Below, in pieces: positions 18,867-27,019 of a stretch of 64,000 nucleotides of DNA. Position numbers and translations under genes: made by a program. Positions within the stretch are counted from its first letter, which is position 1. Each line of letters begins with the position of its first letter. The notes under the pieces were generated by a model. The model saw nothing but the letters and a program-made list of their open reading frames with translations, made no database searches and was not told the origin of the DNA. Location of the stretch: NCBI GenBank assembly GCA_945888625.1, contig CAMDAH010000007.1:52968-116967 (forward strand). The letters run 5' to 3'. The DNA is from Chryseobacterium gleum. GTDB lineage: Bacteria; Bacteroidota; Bacteroidia; Flavobacteriales_D; Crocinitomicaceae.

Positions 18867-19229
18867 CTAATTAAGCGGTTTCTCCTCCAAATAATACTCA
18901 TTGGCAACAAAATAATCAATCATCGCTTCTTTAATAAGGTGCTGTTGTTCCCTATCGGTAATAGCAGGAATCGCTTTTAACAATTTAAAATGTGGCCAAT
19001 TTTCTTTGTCACGCCCTTCAAATTGGTAATAGCCATATGGTTCTAAAAGCGTACAAATCGCAATATGTAGTAGATCTGTTTTTTCCGCTTTCGTATAATT
19101 TTTATGCCCTTGACCCAATTCATTCACCCCTATCAAAAATAAGATCGCCTGTACGTCCATCCCTCCACCAAAAGTCAGCTCAAGATGAGTTTTTAAGGCA
19201 TTAAAGCGTAATTCAATATCATAATCCAT
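18867..19229 (-). CDS. conserved protein of unknown function
   Basis: A 120-residue cytoplasmic protein with no signal peptide, mostly helical, with the segments MDVQAILFLIGVNELGQG and DLLHIAICTLLEPYGYYQFEG. It looks like a conserved housekeeping-type Bacteroidota protein from its composition and lack of low complexity, but I recognise no domain. It faces the dxr operon tail to tail with a six-base gap. Confidence 0.62.
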   Translation of the reverse strand: MDYDIELRFNALKTHLELTFGGGMDVQAILFLIGVNELGQGHKNYTKAEKTDLLHIAICTLLEPYGYYQFEGRDKENWPHFKLLKAIPAITDREQQHLIKEAMIDYFVANEYYLEEKPLN

Positions 19230-19304
19230 AGTGCAAAAGTACGAAAGATAAAGTGATCATTATGGAAACGTTTAGGAGAACACGAAATCTAAATTCCATA
19301 AAAA

Positions 19305-19553
19305 TTAATCGAATCCATTGAGTTTTTCACTTACTATTCGATCAAGGTACAGTTTTTCGACCTTGGCCCTGGCCCATGGCATGCGTCTCAAAAATTTTAA
19401 ACTTGATTTTACACTTGGCTCGTGACTAAAACAATTTATGGGAATAAAATAAGCGAGCTTTTCCCAACCAAATTTTTCATGGAGTTCAGTGAGCATTTTC
19501 TCGAGCGTTATCCCATGCAAGGGGTTATTCGATTGGTCTTGTGGTGTAGGCAT
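19305..19553 (-). CDS. VF530-like DNA-binding protein
   Basis: An 82-residue protein with the VF530 (DUF2132) signature: [39 protein letters not shown] and [12 protein letters not shown]. The family is a small helical fold named after Vibrio fischeri VF530 and is regarded as DNA-binding on structural grounds. I chose the ATG at 19553; an in-frame TTG at 19571 would add six residues and falls in an AT-rich promoter-like stretch. Confidence 0.85.
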   Translation of the reverse strand: MPTPQDQSNNPLHGITLEKMLTELHEKFGWEKLAYFIPINCFSHEPSVKSSLKFLRRMPWARAKVEKLYLDRIVSEKLNGFD

Positions 19554-19621
19554 CCTAATATATACTGACAAGATAAAAAAAATTATTCATTTAACTGAAT
19601 TACCCATTTTATTGACAAAAA

Positions 19622-19646
19622 AAAGGGGCGAAAAAATCGCCCCTTT
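19622..19646 (-). terminator. rho-independent terminator of the T9SS CBM protein gene
   Basis: AAAGGGGCGA (19622-19631), a 5-base loop, TCGCCCCTTT (19637-19646): a perfect 10-bp stem. On the minus strand it is followed by a run of T residues (the plus-strand A-tract at 19617-19624). It lies 19 bases after the stop of the 19665-21107 gene. Confidence 0.85.
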
Positions 19647-19664
19647 AACTCGGTGTTAAAACTC

Positions 19665-21107
19665 TTAATTTCTAACTATTCTGATTGTTTGGTTCTCTCC
19701 TTTCACAGTGAAGTTCAAGAAATAAATACCAGCGTTTAAGCTCGCTATATTAATGCTACTTTCATTGCCTTTTAATGACATGACTGTCTCACCCATGATA
19801 TTTGTAATGTTGTTCAAGATTGCTGATGAATTAGATACAACGGCTAATGTTCCATTAGATGGATTTGGATAAACCGATACCACCTGGTTGGAGATATCTT
19901 CGATACCAGAAACACAAGCAGCGCAAGTGTTAAAACATACAACACCAAGATCAGCTATTCCAGCAACGGTATATGAACGATTCGTAAATCCTCCATTTGT
20001 TACTGTGCAAGGTTCACCACCAACAAATTGCTCTTCAACGTTCCAACCATCCAAGGTGAACTTATATTCAATTGAACCATTTGGTAATGGAAGAGTAACC
20101 TCCCAAATTCCATCCATGTTGGCATCCGTCATTGGATTACATGATCCACACCAACCATTAAACGTACCATTTATGAAAACACCTGTAAAAGGTAGACCAA
20201 CATAATTAGCCATGTCTACTTTGAAAGTAACATTGCTAGCACAAGCCGTACAGCTGTTATAACAAACTGTACCTAAAACAGCATCGCCAGTAACAGTGTA
20301 TGAACGATTTGTAAATCCGCCGGCAGTAACAGTACAAGACTCACCACCAACAAATTGTTCCTCAGCATTCCAACCATCAAGTGTAAACTTGTACGCAATA
20401 GGACCAGCACCAATTGGAAGCGTAACTTCCCATACACCATCCATATTTGCATCTGACATTGGATTACATGCACCACACCAATTATTGAATGTTCCATTTA
20501 CAAAAACACCTGTGTAAGCAGGACCTGCATATTGGCTCATATCAACCTTAAAAGTAACATTTGGTGTTGGAGGGTTAATAACTACTGTTTTTTGATAAAC
20601 AAACTGCCACCATCCTGGACCAAAATTAATTTGGACAGTCATGGTATTTCCTCCGTTAGAGAAAAGCACGTTGTAGGTAATTGTAGAAACTGCTCCAGCA
20701 GGACTAGTGAGCTCACCAGCGTTGTGTACTTTAGCCAATCCCATGTGTGCGCCTAAACCATTAACGGTTAAGGTACCTAACACGGCATCAAACGTATAAG
20801 TTGCTGCACCACCTGTGTGAGGAGCGACAGGCGTACCGCAACCTTCAGGAGCGCCTTGCCAAGCTTCCAACCAAGTACTTCCGTCCATGTAATGTGTCAT
20901 AGCTCCTCCTGGTGCAAATTTTATAGAGTCGTCGAACAAACAAGCTCTCGTGGTAACGTCGCCTAAAGAACTTGAAAACCAAGTTAGATTATTCAATGCT
21001 GGACCAACAGCTAAGGCACCTGCCTGACCTGCTAATTTCCAAGTTCCCTCAATTTGGGCAGATACGCCTAAAATTGGGAATGCTAAAAGAAGTAATAGTT
21101 TTTTCAT
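19665..21107 (-). CDS. T9SS-secreted protein with two CBM-like modules
   Basis: A 480-residue secreted protein with a signal peptide (1-18). An N-terminal beta module (about 20-175) has GALAVGP, WFSSSL and LFDDSIKF and resembles the C-terminal module of the lipoprotein at 24694-25545. Two 106-residue repeats follow (183-289 and 292-397), about 80% alike, each with VTFKVDM, GVF-NGTFN-WCG-CNPM and YKFTLDGWN-EEQF. This is the AMPK-beta/CBM48-like Ig fold seen in glycan-associated proteins. A T9SS type A sorting domain closes it (about 405-480, VYPNPSNGTLAV). It has no catalytic domain. It is adjacent to and on the same strand as the glucan locus, with its own promoter and terminator, and is likely a glucan-binding cell-surface or released protein. 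Confidence 0.8.
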   Translation of the reverse strand: MKKLLLLLAFPILGVSAQIEGTWKLAGQAGALAVGPALNNLTWFSSSLGDVTTRACLFDDSIKFAPGGAMTHYMDGSTWLEAWQGAPEGCGTPVAPHTGGAATYTFDAVLGTLTVNGLGAHMGLAKVHNAGELTSPAGAVSTITYNVLFSNGGNTMTVQINFGPGWWQFVYQKTVVINPPTPNVTFKVDMSQYAGPAYTGVFVNGTFNNWCGACNPMSDANMDGVWEVTLPIGAGPIAYKFTLDGWNAEEQFVGGESCTVTAGGFTNRSYTVTGDAVLGTVCYNSCTACASNVTFKVDMANYVGLPFTGVFINGTFNGWCGSCNPMTDANMDGIWEVTLPLPNGSIEYKFTLDGWNVEEQFVGGEPCTVTNGGFTNRSYTVAGIADLGVVCFNTCAACVSGIEDISNQVVSVYPNPSNGTLAVVSNSSAILNNITNIMGETVMSLKGNESSINIASLNAGIYFLNFTVKGENQTIRIVRN

Positions 21108-21162
21108 AGTAAAATAATTTAAGTTAATTAAATAACAATATAAATTTAATAAAGTTCGTAGA

Positions 21163-21170
21163 CAAATATA
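21163..21170 (-). promoter_or_regulatory. -7 promoter element for the CBM-like T9SS gene
   Basis: On the minus strand TATATTTG matches TAnnTTTG, about 55 bases upstream of the ATG at 21107. No clear -33 TTTG is seen at the standard distance. Confidence 0.45.
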
Positions 21171-21204
21171 GTAAGAAATACAATAAGTAACTATTTTTTT
21201 ATTT

Positions 21205-21233
21205 ATTGACTAAAAAACTTCTAATTAGTCAAT
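21205..21233 (-). terminator. hairpin at the end of the glucan operon
   Basis: ATTGACTAA (21205-21213) pairs perfectly with TTAGTCAAT (21225-21233) across an 11-base loop that contains the stop codon of the GH3 gene. There is no T-tract directly after it on the minus strand, so it may be an mRNA-stabilising hairpin and not a true terminator. Confidence 0.35.
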
Positions 21234-23554
21234 ATGAATTTGAAATCAAGTAATTGATTACCAACCGTAACGGTGTAATCTCCTTGTTCTAGCACAGCCC
21301 TTCCAGCGTGATCGGCAAATTTTAGATCTTCGGAGTAAAGGTAAAAAACAAGCTCTTTGCGCTCATTTGCTTGAAGGGTCACTTTCTCAAAACGTTTTAG
21401 GCTTTTGCCGGTAGGTACAAAGCTGGCATATTGGTCACTAAGATACAATTGTACCACCTCATCTGTTTTCTGATTACTTTCGTTTTGGATAAAAACAGAT
21501 ACCCTAAGGCTATCATTTTTATGCATCGTAGAATTATTTAACGTTAGCTTAGAGTAAGTAACTTTTGAATACGATAAACCAAATCCAAAATCCCATTCTG
21601 GGTTATATGCATCGAAAGGGCCATTCTTTGATCGGTCTACACTTCTCGGATGGTCATAAAATTCGATTACACCATCATATTTTGGATACGTGTAGGGAAG
21701 TTTGCCACTAAAATTTGCCTCGCCATACATCAAATTAATTAAGGCTTCTGCGCCATAGTCTCCTGGTAGATAACATTGAATAATGGCTGCAGCACTATCA
21801 ACAATATCATGAATAATTCTCGGCCTACCTTCTAAAAGAACAAGTACAACCTTTTTATTTTTTGCATAGGCCAACTTCGCCAATTCGCGTTGTTGCGGAT
21901 CTAAATTTAAACTAAGTATATCCCCCGGTTTTTCCGTAGCGGGTAGTTCACCTAAACAAAGAACAAGAACATCTGCTTTATCGAGCATTGAATTATATTC
22001 TTTTAAGTCGGTATAAACTGTTTTTTCAAAGCCGTTTTCGTCAAGAACAAGCGACGCACCGGGAGCATAGAAACAATTTTCTTTCCCTAACTTTTGTTCA
22101 AAAACTTGTCTGATGGTTAAGCAGCCCTTGGTATTGTATTGTTTTTCTACTCCTTGCCAAGTATGTGTCCAGGCCCCATTTAGAAAAATTAAATTATCCG
22201 CTGTAGGGCCAGCAATCATCACTTTTTGTTTTGTGTTTAAAGGAAGCGTGCCTTGATTGTTTTTCAATAAGGTTATTGATTCAGTTGCCGCTTGTTTAGC
22301 AATTGACTTGAATTTTGTTGATCCGAAATCGGGATACATCGAGAGAGTTGGAATTGGATGCTTAAAAAGATCCAGTTTCATTTTAACGCGTAAAATTCTT
22401 CTTACAGCATCCTCTAAGCGCTCCATCGTAATTTTTCCAGCTTTTACCGCTTCGGTCATACTTTCGCAATATTCCTGATACTGTGGGCTGAGTGGTACCA
22501 TACTCATATCCACACCTGCGTTAAACGATTGAATGTATGCATCGCTAAGTGTCGGAGCGGTTCTATGCACTGTATGAAGCATAATAAAATCTTCCCAGTC
22601 GGATACTGCAAAGCCTTGAAATCCCCAATCTTGTTTTAATGTTTTGGTGATTAAATCATAATTCATGTGCCCTGGAATCCCATTCACTACACCACTATTA
22701 ATCATGACCGTTAAGGCGCCGGCCTCTACTGCTTTTTTAAACGATGGTAAATACAATTCTGTCATGTATTTTTGCGGAATCCAGGCAGGTGTTCGATCTC
22801 TGCCACTGGTAGTTGCAGAATAGCCGACAAAATGTTTCATACACGCCGCAACATGAAAGGCGTCAATTCCCCCTTTTCCTTGGTAACCAGTCACTATTGC
22901 TGCACCCATTTGTGAGGCTAAATAAGGATCCTCGCCTAGCGTTTCAAATGTTCTCGACCATAATGGTTGACGCGCTAAATCTAAGACGGGCGAAAAATTC
23001 CAAGGAATTCCTGAGGCACGCAATTCATAGGCGGTAATTTCGCCAAAACTACTAGCCAATAGAGGATTCCATGTTGCAGCCAATCCTATTTCTTGGGGAA
23101 ATAATGTCCCACCAACCGTATAGTTTACTCCGTGAATAGCATCTACACCGTAAATAATCGGCGCTTTCGAAAGGCCCTGCTGATAATTTCGATGTACAGC
23201 ATTCAGAATGCCTTCCCATTCAGCAATACTTAAGGTATGGCTTCCCACATTTAAGACGGAACCCACTTTATACTTATCAATGGCTACTTTTAACTTTTCT
23301 TCATCAATTTCTGCTATCGTTCTTGCCGAACCATCAGAATTTGTTTTCAGCAAGACGTCCAATGTAATTTGACAAGTCTGACCAACCTTTTCCGCTAAGC
23401 TCATCTTAGCAATCAAGTGATTAATTTCCTGTTCATCTTCTGTAGGAAGCGAGAAAGAAGCCCGAACATTAGCCTGCTGAACCACTTCATTAGCACTTTT
23501 ACACGATACTAAAACACAAAGACTCGCTCCTAAAACGAACGTAATAACTTTCAT
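21221..23554 (-). CDS. bglX: beta-glucosidase, glycoside hydrolase family 3
   Basis: Hydrolyses terminal beta-linked glucose from oligosaccharides. The start is placed at 23554 because MKVITFVLG...VSC gives a clean lipoprotein signal; an upstream ATG at 23587 adds 11 residues. The 777-residue protein has the GH3 N-terminal barrel with KHFVGYS, the nucleophile Asp in the GFAVSDW motif (about residue 319), the (alpha/beta)6 domain with AGPTADNLIFLNGAWT, and a C-terminal fibronectin III-like domain. It is the last gene of the susCD operon, 3 bases or less after GH16. It likely cleaves oligoglucosides released by GH16 to glucose in the periplasm. Confidence 0.93.
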   Translation of the reverse strand: MKVITFVLGASLCVLVSCKSANEVVQQANVRASFSLPTEDEQEINHLIAKMSLAEKVGQTCQITLDVLLKTNSDGSARTIAEIDEEKLKVAIDKYKVGSVLNVGSHTLSIAEWEGILNAVHRNYQQGLSKAPIIYGVDAIHGVNYTVGGTLFPQEIGLAATWNPLLASSFGEITAYELRASGIPWNFSPVLDLARQPLWSRTFETLGEDPYLASQMGAAIVTGYQGKGGIDAFHVAACMKHFVGYSATTSGRDRTPAWIPQKYMTELYLPSFKKAVEAGALTVMINSGVVNGIPGHMNYDLITKTLKQDWGFQGFAVSDWEDFIMLHTVHRTAPTLSDAYIQSFNAGVDMSMVPLSPQYQEYCESMTEAVKAGKITMERLEDAVRRILRVKMKLDLFKHPIPTLSMYPDFGSTKFKSIAKQAATESITLLKNNQGTLPLNTKQKVMIAGPTADNLIFLNGAWTHTWQGVEKQYNTKGCLTIRQVFEQKLGKENCFYAPGASLVLDENGFEKTVYTDLKEYNSMLDKADVLVLCLGELPATEKPGDILSLNLDPQQRELAKLAYAKNKKVVLVLLEGRPRIIHDIVDSAAAIIQCYLPGDYGAEALINLMYGEANFSGKLPYTYPKYDGVIEFYDHPRSVDRSKNGPFDAYNPEWDFGFGLSYSKVTYSKLTLNNSTMHKNDSLRVSVFIQNESNQKTDEVVQLYLSDQYASFVPTGKSLKRFEKVTLQANERKELVFYLYSEDLKFADHAGRAVLEQGDYTVTVGNQLLDFKFILTN

Positions 23555-23590
23555 ACTAATCAAATTATTCTTTGAATTTATTTTCAATTC

Positions 23591-24679
23591 TTATTGGAAA
23601 ACTCTTACATAATCCACGTACATGGATTGAGGTAAGACCGTGGTAGCATCTGGATTTCCTGGGAAATTTCCGCCAACAGCCACGTTAAAAATTAAAAAGA
23701 ATTTTTCCTGAAATTCGCTAAGCTCTGCAGGTGTTGTACTAACTGATTTAAACTCCACATTATCCAAAAGCCAGTGAATCCCAGCTTGATCCCAGACAAT
23801 TGAAAAGACATGAAATTCATCGGCAAATTTTCCGCTTGCCAAGGTTTTTGTGCCCCCGTATTGTGCATGAGTGCCATTGTCTTGCCAGTGTATCGTTCCA
23901 TAAGTAGTTCTATCATTAGCCCCTGCACCACCTTTCATTTCCATGATATCAATTTCACCGCAAGCTGGCCAACCAGCAGAGGTGATATTATCCCCCAACA
24001 TCCACAAGGCAGGCCAAATCCCTTGACCGTATGGAAGGGCTGCACGAATATCAATTCGACCATATTTCCAAGATTTTAAGCCTTGGGTTTTAATTCTTGA
24101 TGAAGTATACGCCTGTCCATTGAATTGCTCTTGCTTGGCCTTAATCTCCAATACACCATTGGCCACGATAGCATTCTGATTAGTATAATATTGTAACTCA
24201 TTATTCCCCCAACCCCACGAACCAGTGCCAATATCATAGGTCCAATCACTAGACAAACTCGACCCATTAAATTCATCTTGCCAAACTAATGTATAATTAG
24301 GATACGTTAGCGGACTTGTATAACCCGAAGAAGGCTGACCGCCTTGGCCATTGGAAACCGTAACTTGCACTAAATCTGTTTTTGATATGTAATCAGCATA
24401 AGTAGCGTGAGCCTTAGTTTTAATGGTATATGTGCCCGTTGAAGTAAACACGTGTGTAGCCGTTCCTGCTTGAGATTCCACCACTGTTGAATCATTTCCA
24501 TGGTAAAATGTTACGGTATAAAAGTTAGCGTTTTCGGCCTGGGCTGAAACATCTACCGTTCCATTAGTAACATTTAAGGTCGTTTGGAGGTTACTTGGTA
24601 AAGTAACTGCAGGTGGAACTGGTTTTTTACACGCTGTAATCCCTGCAAAGAAAATAATGAATAAGTAATTAATGTTCAT
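23591..24679 (-). CDS. GH16 endo-beta-1,3-glucanase (laminarinase) lipoprotein
   Basis: The start is chosen at the ATG at 24679, which gives a lipobox (GITAC, Cys17). It overlaps no more than the end of the previous gene, whereas the longer frame from 24721 would begin inside it. The 362-residue protein has an N-terminal PKD-like beta module (about 25-110) and a GH16 catalytic domain (about 125-362). The catalytic signature is GEIDIMEM, with Glu242 as nucleophile and Glu247 as acid/base. WQDEFNG and WPALWMLG are laminarinase-type GH16 motifs. Likely surface-exposed, cutting beta-1,3 or mixed-linkage glucans. Substrate is inferred from family and the GH3 neighbour. Confidence 0.92.
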   Translation of the reverse strand: MNINYLFIIFFAGITACKKPVPPAVTLPSNLQTTLNVTNGTVDVSAQAENANFYTVTFYHGNDSTVVESQAGTATHVFTSTGTYTIKTKAHATYADYISKTDLVQVTVSNGQGGQPSSGYTSPLTYPNYTLVWQDEFNGSSLSSDWTYDIGTGSWGWGNNELQYYTNQNAIVANGVLEIKAKQEQFNGQAYTSSRIKTQGLKSWKYGRIDIRAALPYGQGIWPALWMLGDNITSAGWPACGEIDIMEMKGGAGANDRTTYGTIHWQDNGTHAQYGGTKTLASGKFADEFHVFSIVWDQAGIHWLLDNVEFKSVSTTPAELSEFQEKFFLIFNVAVGGNFPGNPDATTVLPQSMYVDYVRVFQ

Positions 24680-24693
24680 CTTTTTATAGTTAG

Positions 24694-25545
24694 TTATTCT
24701 GTTTTTAATTTCAAGTACCACTTCAAACCACCAGCATGGTGACCATATTGTAGGTGCATTGTTGAATCAGTTAAATCTAATATACGATAAGTTAATACCC
24801 CTGTGTAGAATCCTAAAAAGGACCCATTTGAAACGGTAATAGTAGGCGAGGCACCTTCAGTTAAGAGCCAAGTTTTATCTAATTGATCACCATATGGGGC
24901 AGTAAAATCGCCTAGGTTTTGAAAAGACCCTGGAAAGCTAGCGGACAAAGAGTTGTGCACATAAACATCACCATTGGTAATCATATCAAACTTAAATCCG
25001 TTCAACGTAAAAATATATTTATCGTTATAAAGCCCTACCCCTGCTTTATCCAAAGGACCTGCAGCCCACCACTCAGGAACAGTTCCTAAAGCACTTTCTG
25101 GGTCTGGCCCTACGCCCATATGCCCTGTTTGGGTAGAATCAATCACCCACGTTTTAAATCCAGGACCACTTGCTCCCCCAGTTAACTTGGTAAATATTGG
25201 ATTATTAAGAAGAGATAAATCTGTTTGAGCGATTACAACATCTTGGGTAGTACTTCTGCTGCCACCTTTATTAAAGACGGTTAGCTTTATAGTATAGGTT
25301 CCAGCGTATGGATATGAGGCTACTGCTGTTGCTCCTTGAGCTTTTACCCCGTTGCCAAAATCCCACAAACATTGGTAATTCTGGCTGGTGGCCGTTAAAT
25401 TAAGAACATTCGCACTTGTTGAAGAAACGCTATACGTAAACGATGCCTCAGCTAAAGTAGGTGGGTTTCCTAATTGTGGATTATCTTTTTTACACCCAAT
25501 AAAGAGCATAGAAATACTTGCTATAAAAAAAAGAGTCTTTTTCAT
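24694..25545 (-). CDS. PKD-domain surface lipoprotein of the glucan locus
   Basis: A 283-residue lipoprotein (lipobox MLFIGC, Cys18). Residues 33-105 form a PKD domain (CLWDFGNG, YPYAGTYTIKLTV). Residues 112-283 form a beta-rich module with GHMGVGP, PEWWAAG, LYNDKYIF and HLQYGHHAGGLKWYLKL. The position, between SusD and GH16, is that of a surface glycan-binding protein (SusE/SGBP role) in a polysaccharide utilisation locus. The second module looks like the N-terminal module of the 19665-21107 protein, which suggests a shared glucan-binding unit. No enzymatic residues are evident. Confidence 0.8.
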   Translation of the reverse strand: MKKTLFFIASISMLFIGCKKDNPQLGNPPTLAEASFTYSVSSTSANVLNLTATSQNYQCLWDFGNGVKAQGATAVASYPYAGTYTIKLTVFNKGGSRSTTQDVVIAQTDLSLLNNPIFTKLTGGASGPGFKTWVIDSTQTGHMGVGPDPESALGTVPEWWAAGPLDKAGVGLYNDKYIFTLNGFKFDMITNGDVYVHNSLSASFPGSFQNLGDFTAPYGDQLDKTWLLTEGASPTITVSNGSFLGFYTGVLTYRILDLTDSTMHLQYGHHAGGLKWYLKLKTE

Positions 25546-25555
25546 CTATATTAAT

Positions 25556-27016
25556 TTAATATCCATTATTTTGAGGCCAATTTCCTCCTGCTAAATCTAT
25601 TTCCACTTGAGGTATCGGAAAAACCTCATGCTTTCCAACCACAAAACCATTAATAAAATCTGCGGCTTTTCCTGTTCTAACTAAGTCAAAAAAGCGATGT
25701 CCTTCACCGGATAATTCATAACGTCGTTCTCTGTAAATGACATCAAGGGAATTAACAGGGATTGGTTGAATGCCAACACGTTGACGAATTTGGGTAACTA
25801 AGGACTGAGCTGTAGCTGTGTTTCCACTCTGGTAATGCGCTTCGGCTGCCATTAAAAGTACATCTGCATAACGAATTACTCGATAATTCACAGGGCTAGT
25901 TAAATCATTGTCCGGTAATCCAATTTCACCTTGCCTTTTAATATACTTATTATTGTAAAAACCCGTATGCCCACCTGCACCAATAGCATATGAAATAGAG
26001 GCTGCATTTGGCTGCGCAGCAATAAAAACATCAATATCTAAAATTGTGGCCCCTCTACGAATATCAAGCGAAGAAAAAGCATCATAAAGCTCTTGCGAAG
26101 GGAGATTATAACTATTTCCATCACCATAAACTGGTCCATTATATTGTCGTATTCCTTGAAAACCAACCGCTGCATTTCCTTCTAAACAAATATAGCAGCC
26201 ATAAGAGCCCCCTTCTAAACCAGAGTATTGAACATCAAAGACTGTTTCGCTATTATTTTCATTACTAGCAGAAAATAATTGATTGTAATCAGGAATAAGA
26301 CTATACATGCCCATAGCAATCACTTCATCAAAAGTTGAGGCGGCTTGCGCAAATTTGTTTTGGTATAAATAAGCCTTCCCTAAAAATGCCAATGCAGCTC
26401 CTTTTGTAGCGCGACCTTTTTGACTTGCAACCGGATTTAATATGGAGGCAGCATAGGTAAAATCCTCTTCTATTTGAGCATAAACTTCTGCTTTGGGTGT
26501 TCTTGGTAATTGCATCGCCTCTTCAATTCCGATTCTTTTATCAATAATAAGCGGAATGTCTCCAAAAAACTTCACCAATTCAAAATAATAATACGCCCGC
26601 AAAAATCTAGCTTCAGCAATAATATGCTCTTTCCCTTGAAAGTCTATTTTATCCTTATTCTCTAAAATATAATTTGCTCGGGTGATTCCAGCATAATTCC
26701 ATCTAAGTACATTTCGCAGCTCATTGTTTACGCCACCGTGGGTCATGTCATCAATTTGATGTAATCCTTGCGAGTCATTTACACTTTCTCCGCCAGCGAT
26801 TGAATTATCAGAGGCTATTTCACCAATCCAAAATGACATAAACGAACCCTGAAGCAAATCATATGCGCCAGTTAAAGCGCGTTCATAATCCTCTTTTGTT
26901 TCAAAAAAGTTTTCGACATCCTGCGTGTAGGGAGGGTCTATGTTAAGAAATTTATCGCAACCTGCCGATAAGAAAACAATAAGTACACTAAAAATAACCT
27001 GTTTAAATTGCTTCAT
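25556..27016 (-). CDS. SusD/RagB-type glycan-binding lipoprotein
   Basis: A 486-residue outer-membrane lipoprotein (lipobox LSAGC, Cys20). The N-terminus has the SusD pattern NIDPPYTQDVENFFETKEDYERALTGAY, TPR-like helices (YYYFELVKFFGDIPLI), and the C-terminal RagB segment YRERRYELSGEGHRFFDLVRTG. SusD proteins form the lid of the SusC transporter and bind the glycan. It lies three bases after susC, as is normal for the pair. Confidence 0.95.
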   Translation of the reverse strand: MKQFKQVIFSVLIVFLSAGCDKFLNIDPPYTQDVENFFETKEDYERALTGAYDLLQGSFMSFWIGEIASDNSIAGGESVNDSQGLHQIDDMTHGGVNNELRNVLRWNYAGITRANYILENKDKIDFQGKEHIIAEARFLRAYYYFELVKFFGDIPLIIDKRIGIEEAMQLPRTPKAEVYAQIEEDFTYAASILNPVASQKGRATKGAALAFLGKAYLYQNKFAQAASTFDEVIAMGMYSLIPDYNQLFSASNENNSETVFDVQYSGLEGGSYGCYICLEGNAAVGFQGIRQYNGPVYGDGNSYNLPSQELYDAFSSLDIRRGATILDIDVFIAAQPNAASISYAIGAGGHTGFYNNKYIKRQGEIGLPDNDLTSPVNYRVIRYADVLLMAAEAHYQSGNTATAQSLVTQIRQRVGIQPIPVNSLDVIYRERRYELSGEGHRFFDLVRTGKAADFINGFVVGKHEVFPIPQVEIDLAGGNWPQNNGY

Positions 27017-27019
27017 GTC

